Source: Verrucomicrobiota bacterium (GTDB lineage Bacteria; Verrucomicrobiota; Verrucomicrobiia; Verrucomicrobiales; Akkermansiaceae). Taken from it: DNA of 64,000 nucleotides. The translations under genes were made by a program, and so were the position numbers. The notes under the pieces are model-generated. The model was not told where the DNA came from. It saw only the letters and a program-made list of their open reading frames with translations, and did not search any database. How positions within the stretch are numbered: the first letter of the stretch is position 1; every line of letters starts with the position of its first letter. The stretch spans positions 62,001 through 126,000 of the forward strand of contig JAFLEH010000001.1 in the NCBI GenBank assembly GCA_017301995.1, read 5' to 3'. Below are positions 26,821 to 32,791 of this stretch, piece after piece.

Positions 26821-28304
26821 TAGTCATCCGCCGCGGCCTCGTCCTTGATCACGAAGCGCGCCTGGAGTTTGGCGACGGTTGTGGCGAGGCCCGCGGCTTC
26901 GACACTGCGCAGCACTTCCGGAAACGACTTGTAGGCGTCAGGAGCCTCATCGATCGGGTAGCGGCGGCAGTTCGTTAGAATATCGGAGGCGTCGAAGTCC
27001 GCATCGACGGCGGTTTGGTCGAGCGTGCGTGCCGCGGCCTTGCGGCCCATCTGGCGGCCCGCGCCGTGGTTCACCGACCACGCGGTGCGCTCGGCTCCGC
27101 CCTGGGCGACCATCACCACCGATCCGTCGCGCGGATTTCCGGGCAGCAGGATCGGGTGTCCGGTTTCCGCAAACGGAGTCCCCGCCAACGCGAAGTGTCC
27201 GCCCGGAACCGCGCGGGTGGCCCCTTTGCGGTGCACCCATGCCTTTTTCCCATCCACGATTTCCTCGCGGGCGATGTTGTGGGAGATGAAATACACGAGG
27301 TTTCCGGAGGCGCCGGGCATGACTTCCTGGAACGCCTCCAACACCAGCGCGTTGATCAGCAGGTGGTTCACCGTCGCGAAATTCGCGCCGAGCGCCATGT
27401 CGTCCAGATAGGCATCGGCCTCGGCGGTGCCGAGCGGCGCATAAACCAGCTTTTTGTCGCCGGACGGATAGGGCGTGCTCCACAACTCGAACTTTCGCTC
27501 CAGATCCTTGAACTGGTTCTGGGCTAACAAATTCCCGAATCCGCGCGAACCGCAGTGGCTGAGGAAGGACACATGATTGTCCTCCAACCCGAAGACCGCC
27601 GCCGCCGCGCGGGCCGACGGACGGTCCGCGACGCAGGTGATCTCGCATTCCCCGAAGTGGTTGCCGCCTCCGTAGGAACCCAACTGTTGGATTTTCTCGG
27701 CGAAATGGCGGATCCTTCCGGTGGCGAGGATGTGATCCAAACGCTGGCGCAGCGCGTCATAGGAACCATCATGTCCGCGGTGGGTGGAATCCTCGCAGCG
27801 CGTGGCCCACTCGGGCGGAATCCCAAGCGCCTCGCACACCTCGCGGGTGGCACCTTCGGTCACGGCCTGGAAACCCAGATCGCGGTCCACGCGGCGCGCT
27901 TTCTTCACGTTTCGCTGGCCCCGTCCGGCACCGGTCGGCGTGCGGTCGGTGATCGCTTCGATCAACGCGCGGCGCACCCGCTTGTCGGTGATGGCATCCT
28001 CCGGAATGTTCAGTTGGAGCAGGGACATCGAGCACTTGATGTCAACCCCCACCGGTCCCGGATAGATATGCGATGGCGAAACCATCACGCATCCGATCGG
28101 GGCACCATATCCGGCGTGGCCGTCAGGGTTGAGAATCACATCGGTGACCCCCGGCGCCATGCGGGAATTCACCGCCTGCCTGAGGCATTCGGCGTCGAAA
28201 TTGTCGCGTATGGCGTCAGTCCCGATCACGGTGATCGGTTTTCCCGAATTGTCGGGAAGCGGAATGAAGCCGATGGCATCGTCGGTCTTGTGGATGGTGG
28301 TCAT
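26820..28304 (-). CDS. rtcB: RNA ligase RtcB
   Basis: 494 residues from the ATG at 28304. RtcB joins 2',3'-cyclic-phosphate or 3'-phosphate RNA ends to 5'-OH ends using GTP and Mn2+. Visible landmarks: VILNPDGHAGYGAPIG, the metal-binding Cys in VGVDIKCSM (about 91), GGGNHFGE (about 214), HCGSRG, a second metal His region (VYFISHNIARE), and VNHGAGRQMGRKAA, whose His (about 408) is the guanylylation site. Length and motif order are complete. It lies between the 159-residue unknown protein and rtcA in the RtcR-linked operon. Confidence 0.96.
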   Translation of the reverse strand: MTTIHKTDDAIGFIPLPDNSGKPITVIGTDAIRDNFDAECLRQAVNSRMAPGVTDVILNPDGHAGYGAPIGCVMVSPSHIYPGPVGVDIKCSMSLLQLNIPEDAITDKRVRRALIEAITDRTPTGAGRGQRNVKKARRVDRDLGFQAVTEGATREVCEALGIPPEWATRCEDSTHRGHDGSYDALRQRLDHILATGRIRHFAEKIQQLGSYGGGNHFGECEITCVADRPSARAAAAVFGLEDNHVSFLSHCGSRGFGNLLAQNQFKDLERKFELWSTPYPSGDKKLVYAPLGTAEADAYLDDMALGANFATVNHLLINALVLEAFQEVMPGASGNLVYFISHNIAREEIVDGKKAWVHRKGATRAVPGGHFALAGTPFAETGHPILLPGNPRDGSVVMVAQGGAERTAWSVNHGAGRQMGRKAAARTLDQTAVDADFDASDILTNCRRYPIDEAPDAYKSFPEVLRSVEAAGLATTVAKLQARFVIKDEAAADD

Positions 28305-28375
28305 GGGAGTTTCAAGGGTTAAGTTTTGAGCTTCAAGTGTCAAGTGATAGGATGGGAGGGTGCTTTGTGATGGAG

Positions 28376-28393
28376 CGCCGGCATCAGCCGGCG
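28376..28393. repeat. GC-rich hairpin at the 3' end of the 159-residue gene
   Basis: CGCCGGC and GCCGGCG pair across a 4-base loop. The hairpin spans the TGA stop codon of the minus-strand gene. No T-run follows on either strand, so it is not an intrinsic terminator; it may mark a processing or stability boundary between this cistron and rtcB, or be a REP-like repeat. Confidence 0.5.
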
Positions 28394-28863
28394 TAGGGGT
28401 GTAGAGGTTGTTTTCGATATCTTGCGAGATTCTCCAATGCGCGCCCTCCCGACTCCCGTGTCCGGTGGGATTCCTCGGGATCGAGGAGGTTCTCGCACCG
28501 GTCCACAAGATGGTTCCACTGGGAGACGAGGTCGGTGAGATCGCCAGTTGGGGCGACTACCTTCACGGTCTGGACGGCGGATGAGTATCGCTTCCGCGAG
28601 CGCGATGTTAGAAACAGTCCGCGCGTGGCAAGCAAATCGTTCGCGCTCCGGCCACTCATGTGCCACGCGACCGAACGTGCGGTGAAGCTCTCGACCGCGA
28701 AGATCAAACCTTCCATTTCCCAATCCCAGAATTCGATCTGCAGAAGGAAGGCGACCTGCCGCTTCGGCTCGGATGCAAAGAACGTAAGCACTTCTGAAAA
28801 CGCTCCGATCCGCTGTTTGAGGAAGCGGGACGGACGTTCATTGGCGTGGACGTTGGTTTGCAT
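28384..28863 (-). CDS. Unknown 159-residue protein of the RNA-repair operon
   Basis: GC-rich third positions, as in neighbouring genes, support coding. The N-terminal part looks helical (RFLKQRIGAFSEVLTFFA), followed by FLLQIEFWDWEMEGLIFAVESF, a basic stretch (LTSRSRKRYSSAVQTV) and a C-terminal helix (LTDLVSQWNHLVDRCENLL). No signal peptide or membrane segment is seen, so it is probably cytoplasmic. I recognise no family. It begins about 22 bases after the second Y RNA and ends 79 bases before rtcB, so it should be co-transcribed with RNA-repair functions. An RNA- or Ro-binding role is inference from position. Confidence 0.65.
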   Translation of the reverse strand: MQTNVHANERPSRFLKQRIGAFSEVLTFFASEPKRQVAFLLQIEFWDWEMEGLIFAVESFTARSVAWHMSGRSANDLLATRGLFLTSRSRKRYSSAVQTVKVVAPTGDLTDLVSQWNHLVDRCENLLDPEESHRTRESGGRALENLARYRKQPLHPYAG

Positions 28864-28884
28864 GGGTGTTAGGTTGGGTTGAGG

Positions 28885-29014
28885 TCCGCCGACAAGGAAT
28901 TGATTGGACGACTTTCCGACGAGTTGTCATTACTCCACTCCACGCGGCGCGCGGAGGTCCGGATTCAAACCGGGCGGCTTCGGATTCGATGTAGTCCAAT
29001 CCGCATTCGGCGGA
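28885..29014 (-). ncRNA. Y RNA-like tRNA mimic, second copy
   Basis: Folded by hand on the minus strand, 5' to 3'. Outer stem: UCCGCCGA (29014-29007) with UCGGCGGA (28892-28885), 8 bp. Inner stem: GAUUGGAC (29001-28994) with GUCCAAUC (28909-28902), 8 bp. Anticodon-like stem: UCCGA (28984-28980) with UCGGA (28919-28915). T-arm: CCGGUUUGAAUCCGG (28973-28959). An acceptor-like hairpin (28958-28937) has a CGCG/CGCG core and a bulge. D-arm-like hairpin: GAGUAAUGACAACUC (28935-28921). The T-arm precedes the D-arm, so the tRNA is permuted, as in YrlA. The outer stem carries GCCGAAUG, matching the bacterial Ro-binding consensus as I recall it (GNCGAAN0-1G). It lacks T-runs and is probably processed from the operon transcript. 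Confidence 0.8.
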
Positions 29015-29036
29015 TTTGGTGGATGGGTGGTTGGGC

Positions 29037-29177
29037 TTCCGGAGCCCGCGACAAGATTGGGAAAACGCTTTCTCTGCTCTACCTGGCTGAGCTATCCCGC
29101 CATTTCGGACGGGAGCCGGATTCGAACCGGCGACCAAAGAATCCATGTAGTTTTCCGGGCATTCGCGGGGCGGAAAA
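29037..29177 (-). ncRNA. Y RNA-like tRNA mimic, first copy (YrlA type)
   Basis: Hand fold, minus strand 5' to 3'. Outer stem: UUCCG (29175-29171) with CGGAA (29041-29037), plus CCCGCGA (29169-29163) with UCGCGGG (29051-29045). Inner stem: GGAAAAC (29156-29150) with GUUUUCC (29066-29060). Anticodon-like stem: UUCUUU (29141-29136) with AGAGAA (29075-29070). T-arm: GCCGGUUCGAAUCCGGC (29131-29115). Acceptor: UCCCGUC (29114-29108), loop CGAAAU, GGCGGGA (29101-29095), 7 bp. D-arm: GCUCAGCCAGGUAGAGC (29092-29076). This is a tRNA with its normal ends joined by a loop and its anticodon stem opened into a Ro-binding stem, the architecture of bacterial Y RNAs. It follows the Ro60 gene, as expected. The D- and T-arms alone could be misread as a tRNA. 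Confidence 0.85.
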
Positions 29178-29226
29178 TCGTGTTGGCTTGGGGTTGGTTG
29201 TTAGTCGGTTGGAAATGGGGGCGGTG

Positions 29227-29313
29227 TCCGCCGCGCCGGCAAGAGGGATGGGATACGGTTTGGTGTTTCGTGTGACAGACGAGTGTAATCCCATCGGCAT
29301 CCGGCGCGGCGGA
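29227..29313 (-). ncRNA. Long structured hairpin just after the rsr stop codon
   Basis: A perfect 13-bp inverted repeat (29227-29239 with 29301-29313) encloses a second 8-bp stem (GATGGGAT at 29247-29254 with ATCCCATC at 29288-29295) and a 33-base apical loop. It begins 8 bases after the rsr stop and ends about 50 bases before the first Y RNA. There is no following T-run, so it is not a plain intrinsic terminator. It may protect the rsr mRNA 3' end, mark a processing site, or be a further small RNA. It lacks the T-arm seen in the two Y RNAs. Confidence 0.6.
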
Positions 29314-29321
29314 GATTGGTT

Positions 29322-30896
29322 TCATGCGGTCATGCGGTCGGCGGCGAGGGGCTGGCTTTCGATTTCCCGCAGGAAGGTTTCCGCGCCGCCCTCCCCGGCC
29401 GCGAACGCGGCGAGCAGATCGAACACGGCGTCACTGAATCCGCCGATGTTGAGGATGTCGGAGCGGTCTGGCGCCTGGGTGGTGATGTTAGGAACCAGAT
29501 CGAGACAAACCAGGCGGACGTTCCGGTTGCGCGAGCGGAAGGTTTCCCACTCGTTCATCATCGCGGTGCCGCGGTTGGCCCGGGGATCGGCCCAGGATTC
29601 GTTGTCGGAAACGTAGATGACCAGGTCGGCCGCGGCCTTCTCGCGGTTGAGCATCGCCAGTGGCGCGGAGCAGTTGGTTCCACCTCCACCCACCGCCGCG
29701 AGTTTGGCGGCATTGGTCATCACGGAATCGCGTGGGTTGACTTTCACATCGACCACCCGGGTCTCGAACGGAATCACCCGGGTGCGGGGATTCGCCCGGA
29801 CCAGCGCGGCGCTTAACAATGCGGCGACATCCACACACCGGACCTTGGAGGTTCCGCCTTTGCGGTTTCCGGTGACGGGCATCTGCATGGAACCGGAAAC
29901 ATCGGGGCAAACCACAACCCTTCCGGCGATGGCAGGCACGTTGGCAGTGGCGGTTTCCATCGCGTCCTGCAGCGCCTCGCGGATCTCCGCGGGCACCCCA
30001 TTTCCAGCCGCCATGTATGCGGCCATGAGCTGATAGGGAAACGCGCGGGCACGGCGAACCTGCTCGGGATCAGCCAACCGGCGGGCGATGAGCGGGATCA
30101 TCTCCGCTCTATCAAACACACCGTGCCGGGCGAAGGTATTGAGGTTCATTCGGGTGGTCTGCCAGGAGGCGCGCTTGGCGATGGCGGTCCATTCCTCATG
30201 TCCGGGGTCGAGCGCGGTGAGCATTTGGAATGGCACCGCAGGCACCGGGCCGGAGCGATTTGCCTTCCATTCCTCGAAGTTCCGCAAGGTTTCCGGCAAC
30301 GAGGCAGGATCCCAAGGCTTTCCAATGAGCCACGCGAAGAACGCCTCGTGGTCGTCGGTCAACGGCTTGGGGTGGACCATTTTCACGATGTCCGCAAGGG
30401 AAGGCGCGTTGCCGATAGCCGCCTGGATGAGCTGGGCCTCGCTGGCACGCTCCAACCATTGGCGGATCAACCGCTTGGGCGCGGTGCCAAGGGACTTCCG
30501 GCCGGTGACACCAGACCGAACGATCTGCACGAAGGTCCGCAGCATCCGCCCGTTGTCCACAACCTGAGGGAAAACTTCCGTGAGAAGATCCAGATTGCGG
30601 GTGGCCAGGATCGCACAAAACAGCGCGGGCATGTCCTTCATGAAAGCGCGGCGGCGCGAGTAAAGCGCGAGCCGGGCGATGAACGCGTCATCCACCTGCC
30701 CGGCCAACGCCAGTACGCGGTCGAGCTGAACCTCGGCGGAAGCGTAATAGGTTTGGTTGAGGCAGCCGGTGGCCGCCAACCGTGCGAGCGTGGCGCGGGG
30801 AGAAAGATCGTAGGCGACCCCGCCCGCATCGTTGTGGGTGGTGGTGGCCGGAGCGAGGACTCCGCGGAGGGACTGGAATAGGGATCGGTTTGCCAT
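29322..30896 (-). CDS. rsr: Ro60 orthologue (TROVE domain), Rsr
   Basis: 524 residues. Residues about 1-320 form the TROVE HEAT-repeat ring (NRSLFQSLRGVLAPATTTHNDAGG, YSRRRAFMKDMPALFCAILAT, LGTAPKRLIRQWLE, HPKPLTDDHEAFFAWLIG). Residues about 325-515 are a von Willebrand A domain with an intact MIDAS (DVSGSM, about 330; GGGTNCSAPL; YVSDNES). Ro60 rings bind Y RNAs on the outside and misfolded or fragmented RNA through the central hole, and pair with exonucleases in RNA quality control. First gene of the sigma-54-type operon, divergent from rtcR, with two Y RNAs downstream. Confidence 0.95.
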   Translation of the reverse strand: MANRSLFQSLRGVLAPATTTHNDAGGVAYDLSPRATLARLAATGCLNQTYYASAEVQLDRVLALAGQVDDAFIARLALYSRRRAFMKDMPALFCAILATRNLDLLTEVFPQVVDNGRMLRTFVQIVRSGVTGRKSLGTAPKRLIRQWLERASEAQLIQAAIGNAPSLADIVKMVHPKPLTDDHEAFFAWLIGKPWDPASLPETLRNFEEWKANRSGPVPAVPFQMLTALDPGHEEWTAIAKRASWQTTRMNLNTFARHGVFDRAEMIPLIARRLADPEQVRRARAFPYQLMAAYMAAGNGVPAEIREALQDAMETATANVPAIAGRVVVCPDVSGSMQMPVTGNRKGGTSKVRCVDVAALLSAALVRANPRTRVIPFETRVVDVKVNPRDSVMTNAAKLAAVGGGGTNCSAPLAMLNREKAAADLVIYVSDNESWADPRANRGTAMMNEWETFRSRNRNVRLVCLDLVPNITTQAPDRSDILNIGGFSDAVFDLLAAFAAGEGGAETFLREIESQPLAADRMTA

Positions 30897-30937
30897 GGGA
30901 GTGTGTCCGTTGGTGTTTGGCGGACGGGATGGGTATT

Positions 30938-30953
30938 CGCAGGCATCGTGCCA
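30938..30953 (-). promoter_or_regulatory. Sigma-54 promoter of the rsr-Y RNA-rtcBA operon
   Basis: On the minus strand the sequence TGGCACGATGCCTGCG fits the -24/-12 consensus TGGCACG-N4-TTGCW, with the invariant GG and GC at the required 10-base spacing. Transcription would begin near 30926, about 30 bases before the rsr ATG. A sigma-54 activator (rtcR) is encoded divergently next door, so the promoter and its regulator agree. Confidence 0.85.
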
Positions 30954-31026
30954 AAATCCAAAGGGAGGGCAATTCGGCCGACAAATTTCATCACAATCTA
31001 CTTATTTCCAGTGTTTTACGAAAATA

Positions 31027-31046
31027 AAAAATTTCCAGAAATTTTT
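31027..31046. promoter_or_regulatory. AT-rich inverted repeat in the rtcR-rsr spacer, possible activator site
   Basis: AAAAATTT and AAATTTTT form a perfect 8-bp inverted repeat around CCAG, in a strongly AT-rich patch about 80 bases upstream of the sigma-54 promoter. The position suits an enhancer-like RtcR site or an IHF-bend region. Binding is inference. Confidence 0.45.
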
Positions 31047-31074
31047 GAGGCTCCGCCTGTCGCCAAAATAAATA

Positions 31075-31108
31075 TTGCCAATATGTATCCTACTGAATAA
31101 GATCTTAT
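31075..31108 (+). promoter_or_regulatory. rtcR promoter with palindrome over the -10
   Basis: TTGCCA (31075-31080), 17 bases, TAAGAT (31098-31103). The -10 lies inside the perfect 12-base palindrome ATAAGATCTTAT (31097-31108), and the ATG follows two bases later. The mRNA would be leaderless, and a protein bound to the palindrome would block it, so autoregulation is plausible. No Shine-Dalgarno is present. Confidence 0.5.
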
Positions 31109-31110
31109 CC

Positions 31111-32721
31111 ATGAAGCGCGTGGCGATTGGCATTCTGGGAACGAAGATGGACAGCGGATTTGATGTTTCGCGATGGGACGCTTGGCGGCCCACGGTTTCG
31201 CTGTTCCAGCATGACAATCTCCTGTGGGACCGCTTCGAGCTGCTGGCGGAGGGAAATTTCACCAAACTGGCCAACCGGGTGTTGGACGACATCCGGCAGG
31301 TTTCCCCGGAAACCGAAACCCGGCTGCACGAGGTGAAATTCGGCCGTGATCCGTGGGACTTGGAAGCGGTCTATGGAGCGCTGCACGATTGGGCGCGCGC
31401 CTATCCGTTCGATCCGGAGCGCGAGGAGTATTTCATCCACATCACCACCGGCACCCATATCGCGCAAATCTCGCTGTTCCTGCTCAACGAGGCGGGCACC
31501 CTTCCCGGCAAGCTCATCCAGACCTCCCCGCCATCCAGCAAGACCTCGCGCGACCGCAAGGCGGGCTATTCGGTGATCGACCTCGATCTATCGAAATACG
31601 ACAGGCTCGCGACCCGCTTCGAGCGCGAACAGGCGGAAGTGACCGAGTTTCTCAAGAGCGGCATCCCCACGCGCAACGGCGGGTTCAATCGCCTGATCGA
31701 CCGGATCGAACAGGTGGCGCTGAGGTCCAAGTCCCCGCTTCTTCTAACCGGACCTACCGGCGCGGGCAAATCGCTGCTGGCGAGGCGCATCTACGAGTTG
31801 CGGAAACAGCGGGGCGGACTGCGCGGCGGGTTGGTGGAAGTGAACTGCGCCACCTTGGCCGGCGACACCGCGGCGTCGGCGCTGTTCGGCCATGTGCGGG
31901 GTTCGTTCACCGGCGCGCAAAAGGACCGGCCCGGTCTGCTGCGCGAGGCGGATGGCGGCGTGCTGTTTCTCGATGAAATCGGCGAACTGGGAACCGACGA
32001 GCAAGCGATGTTGTTGCGCGCGCTGGAGGACAAGACGTTTCTGCCGGTTGGAGCGGATCGTCCGACCACCAGTGATTTCCAACTGATCGCCGGCACCAAC
32101 CGCGACTTGCGCGCCGAAGTGGCGGCCGGGCGGTTCCGCGAGGATTTGTTAGCGAGGATCCAGTTGTGGACCTTTTCCCTTCCCTCCCTGGCCGACCGCC
32201 GCGAGGACATCGAGCCCAACCTCGACTACGAACTCGACCGCTTCCACCGCACACACGGCCGCGCGGCGAGCATGAACAAGGAGGCACGGTTGGCATTCAT
32301 GCGGTTCGCGGAGGCAGCGGACACTCCCTGGACCGGAAATTTCCGCGATCTCAACGCGGCGGTGACGCGCATGGCCACACTCGCCCCGCGCGGGCGGATC
32401 CGCACGGACGAGGTGGCCGAGGAAATCGGCCGCCTGCGGGAAAGCTGGAAACGCCCCGGCCAAATCCCCGCCGCGGACTCCAGCGCCGGATTGGATAGCC
32501 CGTTGGATCCGGAAACCCTGGCGGAAATCGATCCGTTCGACCGGGTGCAACTCGCCCATGTGGTGGCCGTCTGCCGACGCAGCCGCACGCTTTCGGACGC
32601 CGGACGCGAGTTGTTCGCCGTTTCCCGAACCAAACGTTCCGCTCCTAACGACGCCGATCGCCTGCGCAAATACCTCGCCCGCTTCGACTTGGATTTCGGA
32701 ACGATCACGGGAGGAAAATAG
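31111..32721 (+). CDS. rtcR: RtcR, sigma-54-dependent activator of RNA repair genes
   Basis: 536 residues from the ATG at 31111. Residues about 1-180 are the RtcR-type CARF-like sensor domain (MKRVAIGILGTKMDSG, FIHITTGTHIAQISLFLL), thought to bind RNA ends or cyclic ligands. Residues about 190-430 are the AAA+ domain: Walker A GPTGAGKS (about 213), the sigma-54 contact loop as GSFTGA (about 264), Walker B GVLFLDEIGEL, and an R-finger region. A C-terminal helical region (about 465-536) with SRTLSDAGRELFAVSRTKRS fits a DNA-binding helix-turn-helix. Divergent from the operon it should control. It has one TTA Leu codon inside a GTTAG word (32149). Confidence 0.95.
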   Translation: MKRVAIGILGTKMDSGFDVSRWDAWRPTVSLFQHDNLLWDRFELLAEGNFTKLANRVLDDIRQVSPETETRLHEVKFGRDPWDLEAVYGALHDWARAYPFDPEREEYFIHITTGTHIAQISLFLLNEAGTLPGKLIQTSPPSSKTSRDRKAGYSVIDLDLSKYDRLATRFEREQAEVTEFLKSGIPTRNGGFNRLIDRIEQVALRSKSPLLLTGPTGAGKSLLARRIYELRKQRGGLRGGLVEVNCATLAGDTAASALFGHVRGSFTGAQKDRPGLLREADGGVLFLDEIGELGTDEQAMLLRALEDKTFLPVGADRPTTSDFQLIAGTNRDLRAEVAAGRFREDLLARIQLWTFSLPSLADRREDIEPNLDYELDRFHRTHGRAASMNKEARLAFMRFAEAADTPWTGNFRDLNAAVTRMATLAPRGRIRTDEVAEEIGRLRESWKRPGQIPAADSSAGLDSPLDPETLAEIDPFDRVQLAHVVAVCRRSRTLSDAGRELFAVSRTKRSAPNDADRLRKYLARFDLDFGTITGGK

Positions 32722-32754
32722 GGCACTCGGGTCTCATGACGGCGGAATCCTCGC

Positions 32755-32782
32755 TTGCCTCCCCGAAAACACGTGATAGGTT
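32755..32782 (+). promoter_or_regulatory. Promoter-like element giving a nearly leaderless start
   Basis: TTGCCT, 16 bases, TAGGTT. The -10 ends 9 bases before the ATG at 32792, leaving a 5' leader of at most a few bases and no Shine-Dalgarno. Confidence 0.4.
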
Positions 32783-32791
32783 GGCCCCGTC

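Noticed and set aside
26603..26827. N-terminal extension of RtcA over the repeat region
   Set aside because: It is encoded by the GTCTTCTGTC repeat and lacks family similarity. RtcA proteins begin near MISLNGQSGGG.
29070..29131. A conventional tRNA gene on the minus strand
   Set aside because: D-arm and T-arm are excellent, but the T-arm and 3' acceptor strand come before the 5' acceptor strand and D-arm. No anticodon loop or CCA end is present. The permuted order fits a Y RNA beside Ro60.
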